Positions 1-9,584 of a stretch of DNA of 64,000 nt are shown here, in pieces (position 1 is the first letter of the stretch; each line of letters starts with the position of its first letter). The position numbers were made by a program, and so were the translations under genes. The DNA is taken from positions 124,001 through 188,000 of the forward strand of contig NZ_JBHLXC010000007.1 of the NCBI RefSeq assembly GCF_042432495.1, in the 5' to 3' direction. The notes under the pieces are model-generated. The model had not been told where the DNA came from. It saw only the letters and a list, made by a program, of their open reading frames with translations, and made no database searches. The stretch comes from Pseudochelatococcus lubricantis. GTDB lineage: Bacteria; Pseudomonadota; Alphaproteobacteria; Rhizobiales; Beijerinckiaceae.

Positions 1-609
1 CGATGTATCCTCCTCCGGGGCGAGGATGCGCACCTGCGTGCGGCGGAACGGGTGGCTGCCGCCGACCGGCGCCTCACGATGAATATAGAGCGGATGGTCC
101 GCGAGCTTGCGGATATGGTCGACGCAGTCCTTGCTGGCACGCGGGTTGTTGATGGCCAACAGCGCGGCGACGCCCGGCGGCACGGGCGCGGCGCTCTTGC
201 GGAAGAACTTCGTCACGCTCCTGATGAGGGCGAGCGCGAGGGAACGTTTCTTCCGTGCCTCCGGAAAGCGCCGGTAATAGTCCTCCGCCGACGAGGCGGT
301 CATCCATACCCGCGTCGCGCGCAGGGGAATATCGAGCTTCTCCGCACCGTACAGCAGCCCCTGGATATGGTCCATGTGCTCATGGGTCATCAGATAAAGG
401 TCGACGGGCTTGCCGGCGAGTTCGTCCCGGATGTTTTCGAGCACCTTCCTGAAGACGGAATCGTCGCCGCCGGCGCCGGCGAGCGCGTTGCCGACGTCGA
501 TCAGCAGATGGACGACAGTCTCCTCGCCATTGCCGTCGATCTCGGGAATGCTGACCAGAATGGCGTCGCCGAACAGCACGTTGTAGATGCGGACCCTGAG
601 CGCCTGCAT
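1..609 (-). CDS. Metallo-beta-lactamase-fold hydrolase, partial (C-terminus outside window)
   Basis: The first 203 codons of a minus-strand gene that runs off the window start. The N-terminus has the pattern of ComEC/Rec2-like and other MBL-fold proteins: a GDAILV segment near residues 14-19, a LLIDVG strand at 35-40, then the metal-binding THEHMDH motif at 75-81 (HxHxDH type). No signal peptide is visible, so it is probably cytoplasmic or exported by other means. The ATG lies one base after the stop codon of the metallopeptidase gene, so the two are almost certainly co-transcribed and translationally coupled. The substrate cannot be told: the fold serves hydrolases, nucleases and oxidoreductases, and the part that would discriminate is missing. 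Confidence 0.8.
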   Translation of the reverse strand, partial: MQALRVRIYNVLFGDAILVSIPEIDGNGEETVVHLLIDVGNALAGAGGDDSVFRKVLENIRDELAGKPVDLYLMTHEHMDHIQGLLYGAEKLDIPLRATRVWMTASSAEDYYRRFPEARKKRSLALALIRSVTKFFRKSAAPVPPGVAALLAINNPRASKDCVDHIRKLADHPLYIHREAPVGGSHPFRRTQVRILAPEEDTS

Positions 610-610
610 G

Positions 611-2335
611 TCAATGGCCCCTCATATGCAGCATCTGCCCCATGGCGCGCAGCCGCAGCGTGCGGTTCTGGATCTGCACGTCCGGAGAGCCGATTTCCAG
701 CAATCCCTTGTCGAAGCAGTCGGCCACGTAGGCCAGCCGCATGGCGTTGTTCGCCGCCGTCGCCTCCGCCTGCTGGGAGGGATGGCGCGGGCTCGTCGAG
801 AGCAGCGCGCGAACCTCGCCGGTATCCCGGTCGATGACCAGCGTGCTGCCGTAGATGATGCTGATCTCATCGAAGAACCCGCCTCCCTGGTCGACCGTGC
901 GGTTCTCCCGCCACGCCACCTTGAAGAGGCATTCGTGCGTCTCGGCCTCGCCGGTCGACCTGTAGACCGTCTTGACGACCGAGAGACGGGGGCGCACGTC
1001 GAAGGGCACGTTGGGCGGGATCATCAGCGCCTCGCGGTGCTTCTCGGCGAACTGGTAGGCCGACCAGTCACTGCGGACGAGCAGGTCGAGGTCGAGATCG
1101 GCGGGCAGCGCGAGCGTGGGCGGGGGCGAGACGAGTTCGCCGGCATCGGCCACGATGCCCCGGCGCACGAACTCCTTCCTGATGAAGGCGCGCGCATCGT
1201 CGTCATCGGGATTGGAGGCGGTATCGGCGGCGATCAGCGCCCGGCCGTAGTCGGCGAAGGAGATTTCGCCCGGCGGCAGATAATCCAGCCCGCGAAAGAC
1301 GATGCGCTTGAACTTGTTGCCCGCGATGGCGAGCGCCCTGCCGGAGGCCTGGTAAAGCTCCTCGTCGCCGGGGCCGGCGGCCTGCCCGCCGTCCTCCTCT
1401 TCGAGGCCGCCCGCGCCCGCGGCGATCGCGCGCTTGATGTCGTCGTGCTCCTTCACCAGCAGCAGGTAGAGCGCACCCGACAGCACCTCGCTGATGTCGT
1501 GCGGGGCGTGCGACGCCGGTCGCCTTCCCGGGCCGCTGAAGGAGACGCCGCTGTTAAGATCGCGCAGCGGGCGCGCGTCGCCGGCGACCGCGGCGCCGAA
1601 ATGGTTGGCGATCTCATTGAAGGCGCCGGCATTGCGCAGGTCGCCGCGCGACAACCTCAGCACTTCCAGCCGCAGCCGGCGCGTGCGGATGGCGAAGATG
1701 ACGGCACTGAGATCGGCGATCGCCTCGTGCAGGCCCAGCGCCTGTGGCGACGTCGCGTCATAGAGATCGGGGGCGATGCCGTCGAGGATGGCGTGCGTCG
1801 TCTCGTGGGCGACGATGTCCGGCGACAGGCAGGTGTAGACGGTCGTGTCGGCGCCACTCACCGTCGCCTCGAAAAAGAAGAACTGCAGGCTGCGGGAATC
1901 GCGGTGGTAGAAGGCGTTCGCCATGCGGCCGGCGCGCGGCACGACGAGCAACTGCTCACCGTCGAACGCCCAGCGCAGCGGCCGGCCGAGCACGTCCGCC
2001 TCCTCGAACATCGCCATGGTCTTCATGACCGCCCCGAACACGCTGACCTGCTGGAAATCGGCGGCGTGCGGCCGCGTCGGATCCTTGATCCGGTAGCGGC
2101 CGAGCTTGGCGCCCTTCTTCGGCGGCACGAAGGGCGCACCGGCGTTGACCGCGCCCGTGTCGGGATCGATGTCGACGACGGCGACACGGCGGCAGACCGG
2201 TCCGTCGAGCATCGCCTCCGAGGCCTTGTAGTCCCATCCTTCCAGCAGGTCCCTGCCGTCGTCGGCGCTCACAGGGTCCCGCACCATGTATTGCAGCCGC
2301 ACCTTGCCCGTTGCCGCGGTGTTTTCGGTCGCCAT
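611..2335 (-). CDS. Thermolysin-like (gluzincin) metallopeptidase
   Basis: A 574-residue protein with a zinc-peptidase core: HETTH at residues 177-181 and a downstream GLHEAIAD segment whose Glu204 is placed to be the third zinc ligand, as in M4 thermolysin-type gluzincins. Unlike secreted M4 enzymes it has no evident signal peptide or classical propeptide, and it carries a long C-terminal part of about 360 residues that I do not recognise. It is the middle gene of a three-hydrolase run, 23 bases after the LCAT-like gene and one base before the MBL-fold gene. The peptidase class is seen directly in the motifs; substrate and location are unknown. Confidence 0.75.
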   Translation of the reverse strand: MATENTAATGKVRLQYMVRDPVSADDGRDLLEGWDYKASEAMLDGPVCRRVAVVDIDPDTGAVNAGAPFVPPKKGAKLGRYRIKDPTRPHAADFQQVSVFGAVMKTMAMFEEADVLGRPLRWAFDGEQLLVVPRAGRMANAFYHRDSRSLQFFFFEATVSGADTTVYTCLSPDIVAHETTHAILDGIAPDLYDATSPQALGLHEAIADLSAVIFAIRTRRLRLEVLRLSRGDLRNAGAFNEIANHFGAAVAGDARPLRDLNSGVSFSGPGRRPASHAPHDISEVLSGALYLLLVKEHDDIKRAIAAGAGGLEEEDGGQAAGPGDEELYQASGRALAIAGNKFKRIVFRGLDYLPPGEISFADYGRALIAADTASNPDDDDARAFIRKEFVRRGIVADAGELVSPPPTLALPADLDLDLLVRSDWSAYQFAEKHREALMIPPNVPFDVRPRLSVVKTVYRSTGEAETHECLFKVAWRENRTVDQGGGFFDEISIIYGSTLVIDRDTGEVRALLSTSPRHPSQQAEATAANNAMRLAYVADCFDKGLLEIGSPDVQIQNRTLRLRAMGQMLHMRGH

Positions 2336-2358
2336 GTCCGTCTCCTGCCGATCCGGTC

Positions 2359-3666
2359 CTACTGGTCCGTGACGGCGAACTGGACCGCCGGCGAGTTGCC
2401 CGGCAGGCCCGTGAAAGCGGCCTGGAACAGCCCCGGCTGCCCGGCCGGCTCAAGGATCAGCCGAAGCTGGGGAACCGCCGGCCCCTTGTAGGCGACCGTG
2501 ACCGGCGGGCCGAAGGGGGCGAAGGGCGTGGCGGGATCGTCGGTCCGCATGAGCGCGATTGTGCCGCTGATCTCGCCCGTGGGGGAGGGCGGCACGAGCA
2601 GCAGTTCGATCGTTTCCGATTTCTTCAGCGAGATGGCGTGCACCGACAGGTCGACGGCGGGCGCGACGCCCAGCGGCGGTGTGGGAGAGGCCGCGCCGAG
2701 CAGGCGATAGAACACCGGCTTGAAGGCGGTGGCGGTGAAGAAGCTCGCGTGCTCGCCCACCACTGCCTGCTTCTGCCCCAGCCGGGGGAACGCGCTCCAC
2801 ACCGGCACCGTGCCGTCGCCGGCGTCGTCCGATACGGTGATTTTCGGCTCGCCGTGGCCGAAGTTGATGCGCGTCGCCGTCTTGTGTCCCGTTCCCGCGA
2901 AATAGAAGTAGCGGACGTGCGCGGGCGCGGCCCCGCGGCCGAGTGTGTCGTGGACGTAGCGGGCCCGCTCCAGCAGCGCGGGATTGAGGCCGAGCGCCGC
3001 CGAGACCTGCGGGTCGTAGATATCGAGCGGGTCGAGCGTCTCGCTGGCGATGTTCCAGCACGCGGCTTCGCCGGGGGCCGGCAGAAGCTGGTAGCCGGAC
3101 GGGTAGCGGGGGTCGTTCGCAAGGTCGCGGAAATCCGCCGCGCTGATGCCGAGCGTGCTGTCGAGGCCGAGAACGCGCGCCAGCGCCAGCGGCGCGCCGA
3201 GATGCGGCGTGGCGAGTGCCAGAAAGCTGCCGATCTTGCCGAACCAGGGCTCGGCATCATATTTTCCGGATTCGAGCACGAGGCGCGATATCAGCCCGCC
3301 CATACTGTGGGCGATGAGCGTGATTGACGTCGCGCCCTCGTCGTGGCGTTTCGCGATCGTCTCGGCCAGCTTGCCGGCCGTCGTTTCGAGGTCGAGGCGC
3401 CAGTCGTATGGAAAGATCGTCAGCTTCTTGTCGGCGCCGTCCTCCGGAAATCCGATTTCCGACAGCTGCCTGATCAGCGGACGGTAGAAATCGAAACACA
3501 GGACATTGCGGATGACGTCGCCGGCGACGAGATCGTCCCGCATCAGATCGGCCTTGCGTCTGTAGCCGAACTGGGTCTCCCACGCCGTCGGCGGCCATAC
3601 CTCCTGTCCGTCCGGTGTGCTGAGGGCGGTTCCCATGATGCCGGGAACGAAAATGACGCTTTCCAT
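2359..3666 (-). CDS. LCAT/PDAT-like alpha/beta hydrolase (lipase or acyltransferase family)
   Basis: A 435-residue alpha/beta hydrolase. The N-terminus VIFVPGIMGT is the oxyanion-loop strand typical of lecithin:cholesterol acyltransferase-like proteins, followed by FPYDWR near residue 85 and the nucleophile elbow AHSMGG with Ser121. A DGTVPVWSA segment and a GEHASF segment later fit the acid and histidine of the triad. About 120 C-terminal residues look like an added beta-rich domain. The ATG at 3666 was chosen because AGGGGA sits just upstream; an earlier in-frame ATG at 3762 would add a basic, low-complexity leader. First gene of a run with the metallopeptidase and MBL-fold genes. No signal peptide is obvious. 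Substrate not determinable. Confidence 0.78.
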   Translation of the reverse strand: MESVIFVPGIMGTALSTPDGQEVWPPTAWETQFGYRRKADLMRDDLVAGDVIRNVLCFDFYRPLIRQLSEIGFPEDGADKKLTIFPYDWRLDLETTAGKLAETIAKRHDEGATSITLIAHSMGGLISRLVLESGKYDAEPWFGKIGSFLALATPHLGAPLALARVLGLDSTLGISAADFRDLANDPRYPSGYQLLPAPGEAACWNIASETLDPLDIYDPQVSAALGLNPALLERARYVHDTLGRGAAPAHVRYFYFAGTGHKTATRINFGHGEPKITVSDDAGDGTVPVWSAFPRLGQKQAVVGEHASFFTATAFKPVFYRLLGAASPTPPLGVAPAVDLSVHAISLKKSETIELLLVPPSPTGEISGTIALMRTDDPATPFAPFGPPVTVAYKGPAVPQLRLILEPAGQPGLFQAAFTGLPGNSPAVQFAVTDQ

Positions 3667-4000
3667 GAGGTCCCCTGTTCCGTCTGCTCGCGTGACATTC
3701 TCTCGCCCGCGTGACCTGTCGGAGCCGGACAGGTGCCGCGCCCGGCCACTCACCCGCCGCATGCAGCGAGGCGCGCGCCCCGGCGCCGTCCGCGCGGGGT
3801 ATAACAGCAGATATATACTGACAGTATGCCGATATGTATTATTACAAGGACCTGACTATCTTTTCACCGGAGGATGAAATTTATAAGACAGGGCGTCCCG
3901 TGCACTGTCGTTTGACAGAATTCCCATCCGGAAAAGCTTGGCCGCAAGTTTGATCTTGTCCCGACGCAAGCGCCAAGCGCTTTCTTGCGCCGGGACGATA
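3667..4000. other. Intergenic region, AT-rich in its middle
   Basis: About 334 bases between the 5' end of the LCAT-like gene and the 3' end of the NCS1 permease gene. The stretch from about 3797 to 3885 is clearly AT-richer than its surroundings and probably holds the promoter of the three-hydrolase run. A 13-codon plus-strand frame begins at 3873, but its GGAGG overlaps the start codon and I do not call it. No repeat or RNA gene recognised. Confidence 0.4.
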
Positions 4001-5389
4001 TTACCGGTCGAGCGACCGCGCCCGCTCCACCGGCGCAGCGGCGCGCGGCTGCGCTTTCGTGAGGATCATGCCGGCATAATGGAAGACGAAGGCCGCGATC
4101 GCGGTGGCTGGCGCGGAAACCTCCGCGTAGGGGCCGCCGGCCAGGTAAAGGGCGATGCCGAGCGCGGTCGCGGCAAACCAGGCAATCAGGCCGCAGGGCT
4201 CGAAGGCCGGCGCGTTGGCGACGCGGCCGGCCATAGCGTCGTCCGTCGCGCCCGTATGGCGTCGGCCGGCGATGTAGGCGAGGGCGACGGCAACCCAGGC
4301 GACCACGAAAATGCCCTGATAGGCGAGTGCCTGCAGCAGATAGCCGAAGACGTCCGCCAGCATCAGCACATAGACGACGGCGCCGACCGCCACGGCCCAG
4401 CCGATGCGCCCGAAGGGCAGCCTGCCGAGCGGCGACAGCAACGCTTCCATGTTGACGGCGGCGAGATAGTAGTTCGCCGTATTGATGCGCGTCTGCGTCA
4501 CCCAGACGAAGACCAGCCCCCAGACGCCCATCAGCTTGAGCAGCGCCAGCAATACGGACACTTCCGAAATCGCCCCGTCGTTGGGGACGGAACCCACCAT
4601 GAAGATGCCGAACAGGCCGCTGACCAGGAATGCCATCAGGTAGAACGGCACCCCGAAGTTGAAGAAGGCATGATAGTCTGCGTCTTCCTTGCGGCCGAAA
4701 CGGGCATAATCGAAGGTGAACATCATGAGCACCCAGATGCCCATGTAATAGACGAAGCAGGACCACCAGCCGCCGGCGGGCGGACCACCGGCAGGGCCGA
4801 GGCGCAGCCAGTTGTCGCTGTAGCCGTATTCGGCGATGACAAGCCCCGTCGCCGTCACGAGACCGAGAAGGTAAACCGGCAGCAGCACGCCGTTGAACTT
4901 GTCGAGCCAGTTCTGGATGCTGCCAAAGATCAGCAACGCACTGTAGATAACGACGATGAGCGCCGCGACCTGATACGATATAGCAGGAAATACCGTATTG
5001 ATCCCCACGGCGATGACCGAGCCCTCGAAAACCGCATAGTAGATGGCTGTCGCGCAGAAGATGAGCGTCGCGATGCTCGCGCCGATACTGCCGAAGAGGA
5101 TGCGCGAGAACAGCGCCACCGACAGGCCGGTGCGGATGGCGAAGCGGCTCAGCACCGCGTTGATCGCGCCGTAGGTGATCACCGACAGCAGCATGCCGAT
5201 TATGGCGTTCCATGTGCCGAAATTGAGCGCCATCGAGGCACCGACCACGATGTAGAAGACAGCGCTGCACACGGCCCACCAGGCCATGGTCAGCCCTGCC
5301 TTCGACATGCGTGCGTTCTCGGGCACGGCGACGGCCGAATAGTCGAGGGTGCCGGTCTCCCCTCTCTCCGTTGTTCCCTGATGTGCCAT
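4001..5389 (-). CDS. NCS1-family nucleobase/hydantoin:cation symporter
   Basis: A 462-residue integral membrane protein with about twelve hydrophobic segments and the layout of the NCS1 family (cytosine/purine, allantoin and hydantoin permeases such as Mhp1). The first helices include NARMSKAGLTMAWWAVCSAV followed by the glycine-rich IRTGLSVALFSRILFGSIGA region found near the substrate site. The start at 5389 has GAGGGG 9 bases upstream. It lies 103 bases beyond the hyuA stop on the same strand, so the locus reads hyuB-hyuA-permease. That context suggests uptake of a hydantoin, oxoproline or related cyclic amide, but cytosine-like substrates cannot be excluded. Confidence 0.82.
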   Translation of the reverse strand: MAHQGTTERGETGTLDYSAVAVPENARMSKAGLTMAWWAVCSAVFYIVVGASMALNFGTWNAIIGMLLSVITYGAINAVLSRFAIRTGLSVALFSRILFGSIGASIATLIFCATAIYYAVFEGSVIAVGINTVFPAISYQVAALIVVIYSALLIFGSIQNWLDKFNGVLLPVYLLGLVTATGLVIAEYGYSDNWLRLGPAGGPPAGGWWSCFVYYMGIWVLMMFTFDYARFGRKEDADYHAFFNFGVPFYLMAFLVSGLFGIFMVGSVPNDGAISEVSVLLALLKLMGVWGLVFVWVTQTRINTANYYLAAVNMEALLSPLGRLPFGRIGWAVAVGAVVYVLMLADVFGYLLQALAYQGIFVVAWVAVALAYIAGRRHTGATDDAMAGRVANAPAFEPCGLIAWFAATALGIALYLAGGPYAEVSAPATAIAAFVFHYAGMILTKAQPRAAAPVERARSLDR

Positions 5390-5492
5390 GATAGGTTCCC
5401 CTCGCATTTTGTCATGCGTCTGTTGTGTCGTTCCCGGTGGCGTATCGCCGTCTCGTGCGGGCCCTGCCGGGCGCCGCACGGTTGGCCGCCGT

Positions 5493-7595
5493 TCAGTGAG
5501 GAGCGCTCGCCGAATGGCGGGCGGACGCTATCAGCACGTAGCTGCCGCTTTCGTGCAGTTCTGCCGTCCAGCCGGGTTCGACGACGATGGTCGTCGTCTC
5601 CTCCTCGATGATGGCGGGGCCTTCGAGGCGGTCGCCGGCGCCGAGCAGGTTGCCGTCGTAGACGGGGGCGGGCCGGTATGCGCCGTCGCGCGAGAAGATG
5701 GCGTCGCGCACGCCCTTCTGCGCGTGCCCGGCGCCGCGCCCGGCGGCGAGCCTGTTCCTGCCCGGCTTGTCGACCACGCCGTACAGCGTGCTCTCGATGT
5801 TGACGACCTCGACGGTGTTGTTCGGCTCGCTGTAGGTGTAGAGTTGCTCGTGGCGGCGGTGGAAGGCGTCCTTCAGCCGGTCCACGGTGCTTGCATCGAT
5901 GTCGAAGACGTCGACCTCGACCGTGCATTCGTGGACCTGTCCGACATAGCGCATGTCGAGGCTGCGGCTCATGCGGATGCGGCTGTCGTCGAAGCCGTCC
6001 TTGCGGAGCTGTTCCCGTCCGTTCGCTTCGAGTTCCTGGAACAGCCCGTTGATGCGGGCATAGGCGTCGCCGTTGTCGAGACGGGCGGGGCAGGTCGCCA
6101 TGTGGTTGTATTTCATGTCGGAGATGATCTGGCCGAAGGCGCACAGGCCGGAGGCCAGTTTGGGGATCAGGATGCGATCGATGCCCATTTCGCGGCCGAT
6201 CGCCGTGATGTGGGCGGCCGTCGCCCCGCCCGCGCACACGAGGACGAAGTCGCGCGGATCGTAGCCGCGCTCGATGGATACGCGCCGGATGCCGTTCACC
6301 ATGTTGGCGTTGACGATGGTGAACATGCCGTAGGCGGCCTGCTCCAGGCTGATGCCGAGCGGCCCGGCGATGCGTGTCTCTATCGCAGCCCGCGCTCTGG
6401 CGACATCGAGCGGCAGCCGGCCGCCGACGAGGCCCTGCGTGTTGAGGTAGCCGAGGGCGAGATTGACGTCCGTGGTGGTCGGCTCCGTGCCGCCCCGGCC
6501 GTAGCAGGCCGGCCCCGGATCGGAACCCGCGCTTTGCGGGCCCATCTGCAGCAGGCCCATGTCGTCGATCCAGCCGATGGAACCGCCGCCGGCCCCCAGC
6601 GTCTCGACCTGGATCATGGGCACACCGATGCGGTAGCGCAGGAAATCGATGTTCTTGTTCAGGTTGGTGACGCCGTCGTAGGTCAGGGTGATGTCGAACG
6701 ACGTGCCGCCCATGTCGACGGTGATGACGTTCCGGTAGCCGAAGGGCTCCGTCACGTGCAGCCCGGCGCGCGGCGCGGAGGCAGGGCCGGAGTTGATGGC
6801 GTAGACCGCGTGGTCGGCCACGAAGCCGCCCACCGCAAGGCCGCCGTTGGACTGGAAGTAGCGCACCGGCGCGCGGGCGCCGTGCGTGCGGAAATAGGCG
6901 TCTACCGCCGTCACGTAGCGTTTCAGGATCGGGGAGAGGTAGGCGTTGGTGACAGCTGTCGAGGTGCGGGTGTATTCGCGCACCTGCGGATAGAGATCGC
7001 TGCCGACGGTGAGCGCCACGCCCGGCATCATCTCGCGCACGATCGAGGCCGCCCGCCGCTCGTGTTCGGGCTGCAGCACCGACCAGACGAAGGAAATCGC
7101 CACCGATTCGATCCCCTCGCGCAGGAACAGCCGGCAGGCTTCGCGCACGTCCTCCTCCTCCAGCGGCACGCGGATATCGCCGTTCGAGAGCACGCGCTCC
7201 CGCACGCCCCGGCGCAGGTTGCGCGGCACCAGCATGACGGCCGGCGGGTATGTCGCGTCGTAGCGGTAGCCGTCTTCCTTGTGGCCGTTGCGGATTTCGA
7301 TGGAATCCTCATGGCCCGCCGTGCAGATCAGCCCGGTGCGCGCGCCCCTGAACTGGATCAATGCATTGAGGCCGACCGTGGTGCCGTTGATGCACAGGTC
7401 GCTGTTCGAGATGATGTCCCGGATATCGGTGCCGAGGTCCTCGGCGATCAGCGCCAGCCCGTTCTCCATGGCGATGGTCGGGTCGGACGGGGTCGAGAGA
7501 GCCTTGTAGAGCCGCGTCTGGCCGGACTTTTCCGCCAGAACGAAATCCGTGAATGTGCCGCCGGCGTCAATGCCGAGCCTGTACTTGCTATCCAT
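5493..7595 (-). CDS. hyuA: Hydantoinase/oxoprolinase subunit A
   Basis: A 700-residue protein, the usual HyuA length. It begins with the nucleotide-binding loop GIDAGGTFTDF at residues 8-18 and has a second ASKHA-type motif, VDMGGTSFDITL, in the middle, plus the SAGSDPGPACYGRGG segment characteristic of hydantoinase A/oxoprolinase proteins. With HyuB it would form an ATP-dependent hydrolase of a cyclic amide such as a hydantoin or 5-oxoproline, or a carboxylase of the acetone/acetophenone carboxylase group. The start follows an AGGG and lies 26 bases after the hyuB stop, consistent with an operon. The neighbouring NCS1 permease and AraC regulator support a dedicated catabolic role. Confidence 0.9.
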   Translation of the reverse strand: MDSKYRLGIDAGGTFTDFVLAEKSGQTRLYKALSTPSDPTIAMENGLALIAEDLGTDIRDIISNSDLCINGTTVGLNALIQFRGARTGLICTAGHEDSIEIRNGHKEDGYRYDATYPPAVMLVPRNLRRGVRERVLSNGDIRVPLEEEDVREACRLFLREGIESVAISFVWSVLQPEHERRAASIVREMMPGVALTVGSDLYPQVREYTRTSTAVTNAYLSPILKRYVTAVDAYFRTHGARAPVRYFQSNGGLAVGGFVADHAVYAINSGPASAPRAGLHVTEPFGYRNVITVDMGGTSFDITLTYDGVTNLNKNIDFLRYRIGVPMIQVETLGAGGGSIGWIDDMGLLQMGPQSAGSDPGPACYGRGGTEPTTTDVNLALGYLNTQGLVGGRLPLDVARARAAIETRIAGPLGISLEQAAYGMFTIVNANMVNGIRRVSIERGYDPRDFVLVCAGGATAAHITAIGREMGIDRILIPKLASGLCAFGQIISDMKYNHMATCPARLDNGDAYARINGLFQELEANGREQLRKDGFDDSRIRMSRSLDMRYVGQVHECTVEVDVFDIDASTVDRLKDAFHRRHEQLYTYSEPNNTVEVVNIESTLYGVVDKPGRNRLAAGRGAGHAQKGVRDAIFSRDGAYRPAPVYDGNLLGAGDRLEGPAIIEEETTTIVVEPGWTAELHESGSYVLIASARHSASAPH

Positions 7596-7621
7596 TGTCG
7601 CAATCCCTGCAAAAGTTCCGG

Positions 7622-9400
7622 TCACGCGCCGCGCAGGCGCTGCGTCGCCTCGATGTCGACGGCGAGCGTTTCGAGGTCGCTGATGACGACGCCGTAGTCC
7701 CGCTGCGCGCCCTCGACGGAAACGAGCCCAAGCCTGACGTCCTCCAGCACCCGGGTGACCGGCCGCTTCCGTGGATCGCCGTGGCCGCCGCCGCCGGGGT
7801 TGATGTTGGTGACGGTTTCGCCCGGCCCGATGACGCCGATGGTGTTGCGGCGCAGCGTCTCCACCTTGCCGCCGCGCTTCAGTTCGAGCCTGCCGACCTT
7901 CGTTTCCGTCATGGCGGAGGTGGCGCCGTCCGCCCCCAGCGCGGGGATGCGGCGGCCCTCGCCGAACATGATGAAGGTCATCTCGCCGTCGAGCGGCTCC
8001 ACCTCCCAGGCCGTGCCGGAACCGCCGCGATGCAGCCCGGCGCCGCAACTGTCCGTCAGCAGCGAATAACGGTGAACGATGATGGGATAGGAGTGCTCCA
8101 GCAGCTCCACGTCGCCCGAGGTGAGCGCGCCGAAGCAGCATTCCGGCCCGCAGGCGTGCCAGCCGTCCTGATGCGGCGTCGCGCCTGCGCCGGAGATGAT
8201 GGTGGCGAGCACCATCGTGACGTATTCCTCGTTGTGGCGCTTGTCCCAGCCGGCGATATTGAGGCCGTTGGCGTGGCCCCACGACGCGGCGACCTTGGAG
8301 GGCATCGCCTTCTCGAACGCGAGGCGGACGGCGTCCGTCAGCGTTTCCATCGGCGTCGTCGTGCAGTTCATGTGCGGCGCGGGCTCGCGGGCGTTGCAGA
8401 GCGTACCCTTCGGCCCCATGTCGACGCTGACGCAGCGGTAGAGGCCCTCGTTGTAGGGCGGCGGCAACTGGGCGAACATCATCAGGCCCAGATAGACGCC
8501 GGAATAGGAGTTGCCCTCGTAGGAATTGATGAAGTAGGGCACCTGCGGCGGGCTGTCGATGGCGATGCGGCAATTGTCGCCGTCGATCGTCACGGTGGCG
8601 GTGATGTCGAAATCGCCGAAGCCGTGGCCGGCGTCCTCCAGCACGGCCGTGCCGGTGTAGGTGCCGTCCGGCACGGCGCGGATGAGGCCGCGCATCTGCC
8701 GCTCGGCCATCGCCAGCAATTCGTCGATGCAGGCGTCGATCTGCTCCTCGCCGTATTTGTCGAGCATGCGGATGAGGCTGCGCTCGCCAACCTGGCAGGC
8801 GCCGATCAGCGCGTTGAAGTCCCCTTCCTGATCGCGCCGGGCGCGCAGGTTGGTGAGGATCAGGTTGATGACGTCCGTGCGCGGCTTGCCGCGATCCCAG
8901 ATCTTGACCGGCGGGATACGCAGGCACTCGGCATAGATTTCCTTGGCATCGGGGTTGTAGCCGGCGGGAACCGGGCCGCCAATGTCCGTCAGATGCCCCT
9001 TGCAGACTGTCCAGTAGACGAGCTTGCCCTTGTAGAACACGGGCTTGTAGATACAGGTGTCGATGGCGTGGCTGCCGCCATAGGCGGGATCGTTGTGGAT
9101 GATGAGATCGCCCTCGTGGATGTCGTCGCCGAAATAGGCGGCAATCACCTTCATGGCCGGGATCAGCGAGCCAAGGTGAATGGGAATGTCCTGCCCCTGC
9201 AGGATCATTTCCGGCCGGGCGTTGAAGAGCGCCGTCGAATAGTCGTGCGCCAGGTTGAACACGCTCGACCGCGCCGTCTTTTCCAGCGACAGTGTCATTT
9301 CGCGCTGGGTCGTTTCGAGAATCCCCCGGACGACGGAAAGCGTGATCGGATCCACGGCGCCGCCCTGTGCGGGCGGCTGTTTGTCAAATGATTGCTGCAT
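7622..9400 (-). CDS. hyuB: Hydantoinase/oxoprolinase subunit B
   Basis: A 592-residue protein with typical HyuB features: DPITLSVVRGIL at the start, HNDPAYGGSHAID around residue 100, NSYEGNSYSGVYLG in the middle and GPGETVTNINPGGGGHGDP near the C-terminus. It is the partner of HyuA in ATP-dependent cyclic-amide hydrolases. The start has GGTGGGAG immediately upstream. It is the first gene of the hyuB-hyuA-NCS1 operon and faces a divergent AraC regulator across a 221-base region. Specificity (hydantoin, oxoproline, pyrrolidone-like or carboxylase) cannot be told from sequence. Confidence 0.9.
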   Translation of the reverse strand: MQQSFDKQPPAQGGAVDPITLSVVRGILETTQREMTLSLEKTARSSVFNLAHDYSTALFNARPEMILQGQDIPIHLGSLIPAMKVIAAYFGDDIHEGDLIIHNDPAYGGSHAIDTCIYKPVFYKGKLVYWTVCKGHLTDIGGPVPAGYNPDAKEIYAECLRIPPVKIWDRGKPRTDVINLILTNLRARRDQEGDFNALIGACQVGERSLIRMLDKYGEEQIDACIDELLAMAERQMRGLIRAVPDGTYTGTAVLEDAGHGFGDFDITATVTIDGDNCRIAIDSPPQVPYFINSYEGNSYSGVYLGLMMFAQLPPPYNEGLYRCVSVDMGPKGTLCNAREPAPHMNCTTTPMETLTDAVRLAFEKAMPSKVAASWGHANGLNIAGWDKRHNEEYVTMVLATIISGAGATPHQDGWHACGPECCFGALTSGDVELLEHSYPIIVHRYSLLTDSCGAGLHRGGSGTAWEVEPLDGEMTFIMFGEGRRIPALGADGATSAMTETKVGRLELKRGGKVETLRRNTIGVIGPGETVTNINPGGGGHGDPRKRPVTRVLEDVRLGLVSVEGAQRDYGVVISDLETLAVDIEATQRLRGA

Positions 9401-9517
9401 TCTCCCACCTGTCGGAAAGGCGAGCGGAACCGTTGCCGCCGGTGCGGCTTTCCCCCGTTCCCGCTCTCGTTTGGTTCCCCGATCGTCAGGTTAGGAACAG
9501 TGGGGCGCCGCCGTCTT

Positions 9518-9531
9518 TGCGCGTCAGCGCA
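9518..9531. promoter_or_regulatory. Short inverted repeat in hyuB/araC divergent region
   Basis: TGCGC, a 4-base spacer (GTCA) and GCGCA form a perfect 5-base inverted repeat, directly followed by an AT-rich ATAAAATATT. It lies in the divergent promoter region and could be an operator or part of one. No direct evidence ties a regulator to it. Confidence 0.25.
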
Positions 9532-9584
9532 TAAAATATTGTCGCCGGGCGCAACCGGGGCCTGCGTATTTGTCAGATCGGAAA

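Noticed and set aside
587..2491. A 634-codon plus-strand frame opposite the metallopeptidase
   Set aside because: Antisense shadow with biased composition; HETTH and the coupled stop/start favour the minus strand.
3873..3914. A 13-codon leader-like frame before the hydrolase run
   Set aside because: The GGAGG overlaps the start codon and the frame does not lead into any gene on the same strand.
5388..9391. Long plus-strand frames opposite hyuA and hyuB
   Set aside because: They lack ribosome binding sites and family features; HyuA and HyuB on the other strand are full length with conserved motifs.
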